Of a stretch of 10,274 bases of DNA, positions 1 to 6,142 are shown one piece after another. Source of the DNA: JACDDK01 sp038198445 (GTDB lineage: Bacteria; Actinomycetota; Rubrobacteria; Rubrobacterales; Rubrobacteraceae). Numbering within the stretch: position 1 is the first letter of the stretch; the number at the start of each line of letters is the position of its first letter. The stretch covers positions 1 to 10,274 of the forward strand of contig JBBPZZ010000168.1 in assembly GCA_038198445.1 (NCBI GenBank), read 5' to 3'. The position numbers were made by a program, and so were the translations under genes. The notes under the pieces were generated by a model. That model was given only the letters and a program-made list of their open reading frames with translations. It was not told the origin of the DNA and ran no database searches.

Positions 1-409
1 GGGAGGTCTCGCCGGGTCGGTGTCGGCGGTCGCCAGCTCGCTCGCGTCACGGTAGAAGGCTTCGGCGCTTCCAGGTGTCTGTAGCGTGAGTATCCTTGCG
101 GTCTCCGAGGTAACGAGGAATGCATGCGGGACGCCACGCGGAGCAACCGCGACGCCACGCGGGCCGACCCGATGCTCGGTCCCGTCTGCGTGGACCAGGA
201 TCTCTCCTTCAAGCACGAACAGAGTCTCGTCCTCGTGCGGGTGTGTATGCAGCGGGGTCATCTTGCCCCTCGTCGACAGGTGATCGAACAGCAGGAACGC
301 CCCATCGGTCTCCTCTGCCGTGGCCTTCATGGTGATCACCCCCCCCACCCGCAAACCAGAGGCGCTCACCCTCTCCGTCTTCCCGAATAACCGGAACCGC
401 AGGACTCAT
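1..409 (-). CDS. Cupin-domain protein, 3' end cut by the window, apparent frameshift near the 5' end
   Basis: Reading leftward from ATG 330, an open frame of 110 codons continues to base 1 without a stop. It contains both cupin motifs: HTHPHEDE (residues 28-35 from that ATG) with a downstream EGE, and GVAVAPRGVPHAF (59-71). The His/Glu set suggests a single-metal small beta-barrel like those annotated as quercetin-dioxygenase-type cupins; the substrate is unknown. A second frame starts at ATG 409, just behind a GAGAGAGG ribosome site, and encodes MSPAVPVIREDGEGERLWFAGG, which resembles the N-terminus usual in this family. The two frames join if the run of eight G at 346-339 loses one base, giving WFAGGGVITMKATAEE. 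The gene may therefore be a frameshifted pseudogene, carry a sequencing error, or start downstream at GTG 336 or ATG 330. It is divergent from the TetR gene, its likely regulator. Confidence 0.75.
339..346 (-). repeat. Homopolymer run of eight G (minus strand) at the cupin frame break
   Basis: Eight consecutive C on the plus strand (G on the coding strand) sit exactly where the N-terminal frame from ATG 409 must pass into the cupin frame. Seven G would restore one continuous protein. This could be an assembly or sequencing error, a genuine frameshift mutation, or a slippage site. The run can also mimic a ribosome-binding site for GTG 336 or ATG 330. Confidence 0.7.
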
Positions 410-455
410 TTCCTCTCTCTTTCCCGCACCTACAGTGCGATGGGCCCTTTATGGA

Positions 456-473
456 CACTATGGTACCATAATG
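456..473 (+). promoter_or_regulatory. Probable TetR operator overlapping a leaderless -10 element
   Basis: TATGGTACCATA at 459-470 is a perfect 12-bp palindrome. Two more pairs match beyond one mismatch, giving an imperfect 18-bp dyad at 456-473. The left half, TATGGT (459-464), makes a good -10 hexamer exactly six bases before ATG 471, so transcription would begin at or near the start codon. No convincing -35 was found. Its position between a TetR gene and a divergent cupin gene is where TetR-family repressors usually bind. The binding itself is inferred. Confidence 0.55.
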
Positions 474-1079
474 AGTATGAAAGTGCCATATGTATTTACC
501 GGGCGTACCAACCAGAAGGCTCGGACGCGAGACGCCCTGATCGCGGCCGCTCGCCAGCTACTGGCGAAGGGGGTGACCCCCACGGTAGAGGAGGCGGCTG
601 TCGAGGCGTCCATTGGCCGCACCACAGCGTATCGCTACTTCCCGAATAAGCGGGCGTTGCTGGTCGCCACCTATCCCCAGGTTGAGCAGCAGTCTCTGCT
701 CGGGACGGACCCACCGGAAGACCCGGTGGCGCGGCTAGAGATAGTCGGAGAAGACCAGACGCGGCGACTCATTGAGTACGAACCCGAGTATCGCGCCCAA
801 CTGCGGCTAGCGCTTGAGGGTGAACCTGCAGGTAACGATAGCCTGCCATTGCGGGCGGGCCGGCGGATCTCTTGGATCGAGGATGCCCTCGCTCCCCTAA
901 AGCAGCGAATGCCAGAACATGAGTTGCGGCGGTTGGTCTATGGGATCGGCGCTACGCTCGGCATCGAGGCTTTAGTATGGCTGACCGACATGGGTGGGCT
1001 TTCTCGTGAAGAGGCGACGGAGGTGATGCGATCGAACGCGCGCACGCTTCTGCAATCCGCGCTTGATCGGCTAGATTAA
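471..1079 (+). CDS. TetR/AcrR-family transcriptional regulator
   Basis: This is a 202-aa protein with an N-terminal TetR DNA-binding domain. Residues 14-65 (numbered from ATG 471) include ARTRDALIAAARQLLAKG, TVEEAAVEASIGRTTAYRYF and the PNKRALL helix start, which together form the family's helix-turn-helix. The rest is helical and divergent, as expected for a ligand-binding and dimerisation domain (WIEDALAPLK, GATLGIEALVWL). ATG 435 would add twelve residues but has no ribosome site. ATG 471 sits six bases after a TATGGT -10 box, which fits a leaderless mRNA; ATG 477 is also possible. The divergent cupin gene and the palindrome at the start suggest it represses itself and the cupin gene. The inducing ligand cannot be read from the sequence. 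Confidence 0.88.
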   Translation: MSMKVPYVFTGRTNQKARTRDALIAAARQLLAKGVTPTVEEAAVEASIGRTTAYRYFPNKRALLVATYPQVEQQSLLGTDPPEDPVARLEIVGEDQTRRLIEYEPEYRAQLRLALEGEPAGNDSLPLRAGRRISWIEDALAPLKQRMPEHELRRLVYGIGATLGIEALVWLTDMGGLSREEATEVMRSNARTLLQSALDRLD

Positions 1080-1087
1080 AATCCGTT

Positions 1088-1624
1088 CTAAGAGGCCCGG
1101 CGCATGAACACGGCCGGACGCGAGATCCTCTCGACCGGTAGCCACACTTCGGGCCGCCCGCCTGCACCGAGCTTTACCGCCGCGTGGGCGCCCTCCTCCG
1201 AGACGTAGCGGACCTCGCCGGAACCGTGCGGCGTCTCTACCTGCTCGCCAACAGAGACTTCCCGCAGGAATGCCTCCCTCAGAGCCGCGACGTAGGCGAG
1301 CGCGAGCGAGGTCCCCAGGTGCGCTCCCTCGTCGCGCCGGTCGGCCACCAGGATGCCCGCGATACGGTAGAGGTTAGCCCGGCTAACCTGGGAGATCAGG
1401 CACGCCCGGATCGTCTGCCGCACGAGCTGCCGCTCGAACTCCGAGTACGTCTCACCGCTCCGCGCCAGTATCCCCATCACCCTCGGAAACGCCCGCCCAA
1501 GGCCCTCCTCGACCGTGAGACCGTTGATCCCTCGCTGATATACGTGAGGGTCGAGTCGCTCTTCCTCGCGCCGCCGCGGGACGCTCAACCAATCTTGCCT
1601 CGTGTTATTTTTCGTATCTGTCAT
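1088..1624 (-). CDS. Conserved-looking hypothetical protein with a small C-terminal SH3-like segment
   Basis: This 178-aa protein is not recognised. The N-terminal 25 residues are polar and charged. Residues 36-122 look alpha-helical (TVEEGLGRAFPRVMGILARSG, ERQLVRQTIRACLISQVSRA, LGTSLALAYVAALREAFL). Residues 125-168 read like a short beta-barrel of KOW/SH3 type (VGEQVETPHGSGEVRYVSEE, ending in WLPVERI). There is no signal peptide or membrane segment. An upstream ATG at 1675 would add 17 residues, but ATG 1624 is preferred because a perfect TATAAT ends six bases before it and no ribosome site is seen, as in leaderless genes. Its stop lies 8 bases from that of the TetR gene, which converges on it. 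A nucleic-acid or protein-binding role is only a guess from the fold pattern. Confidence 0.75.
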   Translation of the reverse strand: MTDTKNNTRQDWLSVPRRREEERLDPHVYQRGINGLTVEEGLGRAFPRVMGILARSGETYSEFERQLVRQTIRACLISQVSRANLYRIAGILVADRRDEGAHLGTSLALAYVAALREAFLREVSVGEQVETPHGSGEVRYVSEEGAHAAVKLGAGGRPEVWLPVERISRPAVFMRRAS

Positions 1625-1630
1625 GACTTG

Positions 1631-1658
1631 ATTATACCGCGAGACGCTATTTTGACAC
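1631..1658 (-). promoter_or_regulatory. Promoter of the 178-aa hypothetical gene (leaderless)
   Basis: On the minus strand, GTGTCA (1658-1653) and a perfect TATAAT (1636-1631) are 16 bases apart. ATG 1624 follows the -10 box after six bases, so the predicted transcript begins at about the A of the start codon, with no Shine-Dalgarno sequence. Confidence 0.6.
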
Positions 1659-1708
1659 CATTGATTTTCCTGCAAAACGGAGAATTTTAGCGGCGATGAA
1701 GACCTTCG

Positions 1709-1736
1709 TTGGAAGTGGCGGTAAACTTGTTATGGT
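1709..1736 (+). promoter_or_regulatory. Promoter of the oxidase-methyltransferase pair
   Basis: TTGGAA (1709-1714) and TATGGT (1731-1736) are 16 bases apart, and TG at 1728-1729 makes an extended -10. Transcription would start near 1743, just ahead of the strong ribosome site AGGAGGT at 1748-1754. It is divergent from the promoter of the 178-aa gene about 50 bases to the left. Confidence 0.5.
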
Positions 1737-1759
1737 GTGCGGCGATCAGGAGGTCTAAG

Positions 1760-2491
1760 ATGGATTCTCAAGAGTTTCTAGGGCGGCTGAAACGAGAGGT
1801 CATCGGGCATCCCGCGCTGGTGCATCCGTTCCTGGAGCGTTTCGGGGATGGGGATACGAGCCCGGAGGGGGTCAGGGAGTTCGCGATCCAGTATTACCGG
1901 CACGTGCGGGTCAGCCGGTTGTACCTGGCCGCCCTGATCTCGAACTGCCGCGATGACGAGCCCCTGCAACTGGCGCTTGCTGAGATCCTCTTTGACGAGT
2001 ACGGCCATCTGAACCCCGACGAAACCCACCCCGCCCTCTACCGCCGCTTCCTGAGAGCCCTTGAGATAACAGAAGAGGAGTGGGAAGAGCCTCGGACCCT
2101 GCCGGAGATCGAACTGTACATAACCACCCACTACGACCTCTGCCGGAATCCCGACTTCCGTTTGGGCCTCGGCGCCCTCGGCCCGGCGAGCGAGTGGCCG
2201 GTACCCCCGATCTACGTCCGTCTCAGCGAAGGTCTGAAGAAGGCGGCGGGACTCCCGGACGAGGCGCTGGAGATCTTTACCAGCCACGTCACGATGGACG
2301 TGACCCACGCCCGCATCATGATGGACGCCATCGCGCCCTACGCGGAGGACGAGGAAGGTCAGAGGAAAGTGTGGGAGGGGGCCATGCGCTCGCTCGACGC
2401 CCGATCCGTGATGCTCGACGGGCTCTACAGGGCCGTCTACAGGGAGCCGGTTCCCTTGTCGGGCGCTTCCATTCAGGTCGCCGGAAACTAA
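1760..2491 (+). CDS. Haem-oxygenase-like di-iron oxidase (TenA/PqqC/CADD superfamily)
   Basis: This is a 243-aa all-helical protein. It carries the ligand pattern known for haem-oxygenase-like di-iron oxidases: DE at 79-80 with H90 in HPALYRRF, E145 in the middle of the protein, and H176-x3-D180-x2-H183 (HVTMDVTH). These residues would bind two irons and activate O2 in the cytoplasm. Characterised relatives act on fatty acids, amino acids or, in chlamydial CADD, on its own side chains for p-aminobenzoate synthesis; many have no known substrate, including this one. ATG 1760 is chosen because AGGAGGT lies five bases upstream; the frame is open further upstream to ATG 1709, but that ATG lies inside the predicted promoter. 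The methyltransferase gene follows after 27 bases, so the two are probably cotranscribed. TenA thiaminase is less likely given the full di-iron set. Confidence 0.8.
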   Translation: MDSQEFLGRLKREVIGHPALVHPFLERFGDGDTSPEGVREFAIQYYRHVRVSRLYLAALISNCRDDEPLQLALAEILFDEYGHLNPDETHPALYRRFLRALEITEEEWEEPRTLPEIELYITTHYDLCRNPDFRLGLGALGPASEWPVPPIYVRLSEGLKKAAGLPDEALEIFTSHVTMDVTHARIMMDAIAPYAEDEEGQRKVWEGAMRSLDARSVMLDGLYRAVYREPVPLSGASIQVAGN

Positions 2492-2518
2492 AATTTCCTG
2501 GCGCGGTCGGGGTGCAAC

Positions 2519-3253
2519 ATGATGGATTGGTACAGAGAAGACCTCGCCTATATCCACGACGTTGGCTTTAGCGATTATGCCCTTAAATCCGCGCCCGGCA
2601 TATTGGAGATCCTGGCCCGGAACAAGATACATGGAGGACTGGTCGTGGATCTCGGCTGCGGCGGAGGCCGGTGGGCGTGGGAGCTTACGGAGGCTGGATA
2701 TCGCGTCCTCGGCATCGATATCTCCGAGTCTATGGTCGAGATCGCCCGAAATCGCGTCCCGAACGCCGAGTTTCGGGTTGGTTCGCTGTTCGACACGAAT
2801 ATCCCCTCTTGCGACGCAGTTACGTCTATCGGTGAAGTCTTCAGCTATCTGTTCGATCCGGAGAATAGTAGCCAGAACCTGGACCGCCTCTTCCTCCGCA
2901 TACACGATGCGTTGACTCCCGGAGGCGTCCTTATTTTCGATATCGCGGAGCCCGGTCAGGTCCGGCGGAGCGCCCCGGAGAGGAGTTTCTCCGAAGGAGA
3001 GGACTGGATGGTGATGGTCGAAAAGCAGGAAGATACACAGCGAAGCATCTTGACCCGCAGGATCTCTAGCTTCCGGAGGGTGGGTGAATACTACAGGCGG
3101 AGCGACGAAGTGCATCGGCAGCGGCTCTATAAATCGCCAGAGATCGCCGACAGGCTCCGTCTGATGGGGTTCCGGGTGCGGATGATGCGTGGTTACGGCC
3201 GGTACCGGCTGCCGAGAGCCCACGCCGCATTCGTCGCGCGCAAGCCAGCGTGA
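2519..3253 (+). CDS. Class I SAM-dependent methyltransferase
   Basis: This is a 244-aa cytoplasmic protein with the Rossmann methyltransferase signature. Motif I is VVDLGCGGGR (42-51) for the S-adenosylmethionine loop, the acidic residue after strand 2 is D67 in VLGIDIS, and a post-motif strand reads LTPGGVLIFD (132-141). Residues 145-200, rich in Arg and Glu, form a substrate cap-like insertion, and the C-terminus (GFRVRMMRGYGRYRLP onward) supplies the last strands. The closest look is to the small-molecule methyltransferases annotated as Methyltransf_11/25; no substrate can be assigned. Two adjacent ATGs (2519, 2522) are possible starts behind a weak GGGGTG. It sits 27 bases after the di-iron oxidase gene and probably methylates the same metabolite, which is inference from context alone. 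Confidence 0.83.
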   Translation: MMDWYREDLAYIHDVGFSDYALKSAPGILEILARNKIHGGLVVDLGCGGGRWAWELTEAGYRVLGIDISESMVEIARNRVPNAEFRVGSLFDTNIPSCDAVTSIGEVFSYLFDPENSSQNLDRLFLRIHDALTPGGVLIFDIAEPGQVRRSAPERSFSEGEDWMVMVEKQEDTQRSILTRRISSFRRVGEYYRRSDEVHRQRLYKSPEIADRLRLMGFRVRMMRGYGRYRLPRAHAAFVARKPA

Positions 3254-3318
3254 GGTAGCCGTGAGAAGCAACGCTCGAACGGCTTCGCGGAAATGTTCAC
3301 GGTCGCGGGTCGCGGACC

Positions 3319-3332
3319 ATGTATAAATACAT
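3319..3332 (+). promoter_or_regulatory. -10 box and inverted repeat at the leaderless start of the Fpg gene
   Basis: TATAAA (3322-3327) lies seven bases before ATG 3335, leaving no room for a ribosome site; none is seen. The same bases form an inverted repeat, ATGTAT-AA-ATACAT (3319-3332), with complete 6-bp arms. A repressor bound here would cover the -10 box. There is no good -35 at the usual spacing. An operator role is inferred. Confidence 0.45.
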
Positions 3333-3334
3333 CC

Positions 3335-4195
3335 ATGCCCGAGTTGCCCGAGGTCGAGACGATAAAAGAAGACCTGAGCGAGCTGGTCGTCGGGTCGAGT
3401 ATCGAGAAGGCCGAGATGCTCGCCTCCGCGCTCGTGGAGCAGCCTTCGCCGGAAGAGTTCTCCCGCCGGCTCCAAGGCGTGCGGATCACGGGAGCGCGGC
3501 GTCGGGCCAAGCACCTCATCGTGGAGCTCGAGTCCGGCGAATATCTGGTCTTCCAGCTAAAGATCGGGGGGCAACTCCTGCTCGTGCCGCCGGTCGAGGC
3601 GCCGGCGACGGCGCTAATGCTGATACTGCATCTCGATGGCGGGCGGCGGCTCTTCCTCCGGGATGAGACCGGCTTTACCCGCGCGCGGCTGCTGGACGCC
3701 GATGGGTTGGAGGCGCGGCTCTCGGCCCTGGGACCGGAGCCTTTCGAGGAAGGTTTTAGCGCGGAGTATCTGCGTAAGGTCCTCGGTTCGCGGCGGGTCC
3801 AGATAAAGCCCGCGCTCCTGGATCAGAAGGTTGTGGCCGGGATCGGGAACATCTACGTGGATGAGATCCTCTACGACGCGAGGCTGCATCCCCGGCGCAA
3901 GGCGAATACGCTCTCGGGCGAGGAGTGGGAGGCGTTGTACGAGGCGATAAAAAAGAACCTTACGGCGGGCGTCGAGCATCGGGGGACGACCGTGCGGCTC
4001 TACCGCGACGTGCTGGACCGGCCCGGCAGGCATCAGAACTACCTGCGGGTCTTCGAAAAGCATGGAGAGCGGTGTCCGGGGTGTGAAGGTGTTATCGTGC
4101 GGGAAAAGGTAGGAGGGAGGGCGACGCACTTCTGTCCGGGGTGTCAGAGTAAAGATAGCCCCGGAGGAGAGAGCCGGTTAGAATCGTTGTGGTAA
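3335..4195 (+). CDS. mutM: Formamidopyrimidine-DNA glycosylase family protein (Fpg/MutM), divergent
   Basis: This 286-aa base-excision repair enzyme would remove oxidised bases such as 8-oxoguanine and nick the abasic site. It begins MPELPEVET, giving the catalytic N-terminal proline and glutamate after Met removal, which fixes the start at 3335. K59 (RRAKH) matches the conserved active-site lysine. The helix-two-turn-helix region includes GIGNIYVDEILY (169-180). The zinc finger is complete: C247/C250 and C267/C270 in GRATHFCPGCQ. Two loops are unusual: the common HLGM(S/T)G is QLKIGGQ (74-80) and the common D-P-R-R-F-G is DETGFT (110-115), so the Met and Arg that fill the gap left by the flipped base are absent. 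Substrate range may differ from textbook MutM. The lpd gene follows after 18 bases, probably in one operon. Confidence 0.9.
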   Translation: MPELPEVETIKEDLSELVVGSSIEKAEMLASALVEQPSPEEFSRRLQGVRITGARRRAKHLIVELESGEYLVFQLKIGGQLLLVPPVEAPATALMLILHLDGGRRLFLRDETGFTRARLLDADGLEARLSALGPEPFEEGFSAEYLRKVLGSRRVQIKPALLDQKVVAGIGNIYVDEILYDARLHPRRKANTLSGEEWEALYEAIKKNLTAGVEHRGTTVRLYRDVLDRPGRHQNYLRVFEKHGERCPGCEGVIVREKVGGRATHFCPGCQSKDSPGGESRLESLW

Positions 4196-4213
4196 ACGTG
4201 AAAGGAGCTTGAG

Positions 4214-5701
4214 GTGGCGGACAAATTCGACTTGGTGATAATAGGCGGCGGCAATGCGGGCTACATCCCCGCGATAAGGGCGAGTCAGCTCGGTATGAAG
4301 GTAGCCATGATCGAGAAGCGCGAGGGCGGACATCTCGGCGGCACATGCCTCAACGTGGGATGCATCCCGACCAAGGCCCTCCTCCAAACTGCCCACTTGC
4401 TCCACGACGCCAAGAACGGTGAGGAGTTCGGGGTAAAGATAAGCGACGTGGAGTTCGACTACCCGACCGCCGCCAAACGTCGCGAGTCGGTCGTGAACCA
4501 GCTTCGCAAGGGTGTCCAGGGCCTGATGAAGAAGAACAAGATCACCGTATATAACGGCGTGGGCTCATTCGTCGAGCCGAAAAAGATAAAGGTTACGACC
4601 GACGATGGCGAAGAGGAGCTTGAGGCCGAGAACGTACTCATCTCGACCGGCTCCGCGGTCAATACCCTTCCGGGCCTGGAGTTCGACGGCGAGAAGATCA
4701 TATCGAGCGACGACATCGTTACGAACAACGAGAGCTACCCGGAGTCGGTCATCATCCTCGGCTCCGGGGCGGTCGGGATCGAGTTCGCCAGCATGTACCA
4801 CGACTTCGGCGCCGACGTCACGGTTGTCGAGCTTCTCGACCGTATCGTGCCGCTCGAAGACCCGGAGATCTCCGACGCTCTCAAGAAGGAGATGGAGGGC
4901 CGCGGCATGAAGATACTCGTCAGCACGAAGGCGGACCCCGAGAGCATTGAGAAGACCGACGACGGCGTGAAGATCAAGATCGCCCCAGCCGACTCCGGCG
5001 AGAAAGAGGATACAGAGGGTGAGGGCGGCTCCTACGTCGGCGAGGACGCGCCGACCGGAGAAGCCGATGAAGGAGACACCCTGGAGGCCGAGGCGCTGCT
5101 CGTCGCGGTTGGTCGCAAGACCGTCACCGAAGACCTCAACCTCGACGTGACCAATGTCGAGTTGAGCGACCGCGGCACTATCCAGGTCGATGAGTTCGGC
5201 CAGACGGCGGAGGAGGGCGTATATGCCGCGGGAGACGTCATCGGGGGCTACTGGCTCGCGCACGCCGCCGGACACGAGGGCATCATCGCCGTCGAGCACA
5301 TGGCCGGAGAGAACCCGATGCCCATGGACCAGAACCTCGTCCCCCGCGTGACCTTCTGCCGCCCCGAGGTAGCCTCGTTCGGACTCACCAAGGCCCAGGC
5401 CGAGGAGGAAGGCTACGAGGTCAAGGAGGCCAAGTTTCCATTTAGGGCGATAAGCAAGGCGCTAATCGAGGGCGAGCCGAACGGGTTCTTCAAGATCGTG
5501 GCCGACGCCGAGACCGACCTGATCCTCGGGATGCACGCCATAGGGCCGAAGGTGACGGACCTGATCGCCGAGGGCGTCTTCGCCAAGCTGGTCGAGGGTA
5601 CGCCGCAGGAGATCGGGATGGCGATCCACGCCCATCCATCCCTTGCCGAGGTGGTCGGCGAAGCCGCGATGGCGGTCGACGGACACGCTATTCACTTCTA
5701 G
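4214..5701 (+). CDS. lpdA: Dihydrolipoamide dehydrogenase (E3)
   Basis: This 495-aa FAD-dependent cytoplasmic enzyme reoxidises dihydrolipoyl groups of 2-oxoacid dehydrogenase complexes and the glycine cleavage system, passing electrons to NAD+. Visible motifs are the FAD loop GGGNAG (11-16), the redox disulfide C45/C50 in GGTCLNVGCIPTK, the NAD loop GSGAVGIEFAS, the second FAD contact GVYAAGDVIGG, and the C-terminal dyad H474/E479 in HAHPSLAE. GTG 4214 is supported by AAAGGAG six bases upstream. The protein is longer than the usual 460-475 aa because of a strongly acidic, glycine-rich insertion at residues 257-289, before the strand EAEALLVAVGRK. The gene follows fpg after 18 bases, and a hairpin closes the unit. 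lipA and lipB lie downstream, consistent with a lipoate-related locus. Mercuric or other disulfide reductases are less likely given the HPSLAE tail. Confidence 0.95.
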   Translation: MADKFDLVIIGGGNAGYIPAIRASQLGMKVAMIEKREGGHLGGTCLNVGCIPTKALLQTAHLLHDAKNGEEFGVKISDVEFDYPTAAKRRESVVNQLRKGVQGLMKKNKITVYNGVGSFVEPKKIKVTTDDGEEELEAENVLISTGSAVNTLPGLEFDGEKIISSDDIVTNNESYPESVIILGSGAVGIEFASMYHDFGADVTVVELLDRIVPLEDPEISDALKKEMEGRGMKILVSTKADPESIEKTDDGVKIKIAPADSGEKEDTEGEGGSYVGEDAPTGEADEGDTLEAEALLVAVGRKTVTEDLNLDVTNVELSDRGTIQVDEFGQTAEEGVYAAGDVIGGYWLAHAAGHEGIIAVEHMAGENPMPMDQNLVPRVTFCRPEVASFGLTKAQAEEEGYEVKEAKFPFRAISKALIEGEPNGFFKIVADAETDLILGMHAIGPKVTDLIAEGVFAKLVEGTPQEIGMAIHAHPSLAEVVGEAAMAVDGHAIHF

Positions 5702-5768
5702 AACCCGCGCCTTCGACCCGTCCCGCGATGGCTTCGGCTCCTCGAAACCTCCAGGGTAAATCCCAGAG

Positions 5769-5799
5769 CGAGCCGGCGGAGAAGCGTTCCGCCGGCTCG
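5769..5799 (+). terminator. Hairpin terminator after lpdA
   Basis: CGAGCCGGCGGA (5769-5780) and TCCGCCGGCTCG (5788-5799) pair perfectly over 12 GC-rich bases around a 7-base loop. The stretch after the stem (GCGCTTTCC) has only a short T run, so it may be a weakly intrinsic terminator or an mRNA 3'-end stabiliser. It lies 68 bases after the lpdA stop. Confidence 0.65.
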
Positions 5800-6105
5800 G
5801 CGCTTTCCTGTACGGCAAAGTCCTCTGCTTCGGATCTTCCCTAAACTGGCGGTACTTCTGGTGTGTGGCCCGGGCGCACTCCGGCGCGCCGTACAGGATC
5901 GAAGCCCAGAATAGAGAATGGCTGACCAGCATCCACGATCCAAACTATCCCAAAGACAGGCGCCGATGTATCGTTATGAGGCGTGACGGGGCGGTAAGGT
6001 TCGGCCATTCCTCGTACGCCGGGTTCGGTACGGATGGAGGATGTAGTCTGTCTCTCGTCCCGCTCTCTGCGATAGGAGACACGGCACGGGCCGGATCGGG
6101 TGCGG
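5800..6105. other. Gene-poor stretch between lpdA and lipA
   Basis: I see no convincing gene here. A GTG-started 82-codon frame at 5865-6113 has no ribosome site, no recognisable domain and an atypical composition, and it runs into the lipA promoter. Frames on the other strand look like noise. No tRNA or known riboswitch pattern was recognised. The stretch could hold an unrecognised small RNA, a decayed gene or only spacer. Confidence 0.5.
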
Positions 6106-6138
6106 TACTATAGGGCAAAGATTCTGAGGAGATAGGAG
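6106..6138 (+). promoter_or_regulatory. lipA -10 box and ribosome-binding site
   Basis: TACTAT at 6106-6111 is a likely -10 hexamer, placing the transcript start near 6118. The leader then carries GAGGAG (6126-6131) and AGGAG (6134-6138); the second is four bases from GTG 6143 and probably sets that start. No clear -35 was found. Confidence 0.4.
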
Positions 6139-6142
6139 AGCT

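Noticed and set aside
86..390. Several plus-strand frames of 65-88 codons at the left end
   Set aside because: They overlap the minus-strand cupin frame, whose two motifs are clear, and their translations are Arg/Pro/Ser-rich noise.
1709..1759. An upstream start (ATG 1709) for the di-iron oxidase
   Set aside because: It would place a promoter-like TTGGAA/TATGGT pair and a strong ribosome site inside the coding region. ATG 1760 follows AGGAGGT at the right distance.
1778..3514. A 578-codon open frame on the minus strand opposite the oxidase and methyltransferase genes
   Set aside because: It mirrors two plus-strand genes with clear motifs and has a low-complexity, Arg/His/Gly-rich translation with no domain. 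Long antisense frames are common in GC-rich DNA.
4565..5299. A 244-codon minus-strand frame inside lpdA
   Set aside because: It is a shadow of the lpdA reading frame, with no ribosome site and no domain.
5865..6113. A possible 82-aa gene in the lpdA-lipA gap
   Set aside because: Its GTG start has no ribosome site, the translation resembles no family, and it overlaps the likely lipA -10 box.
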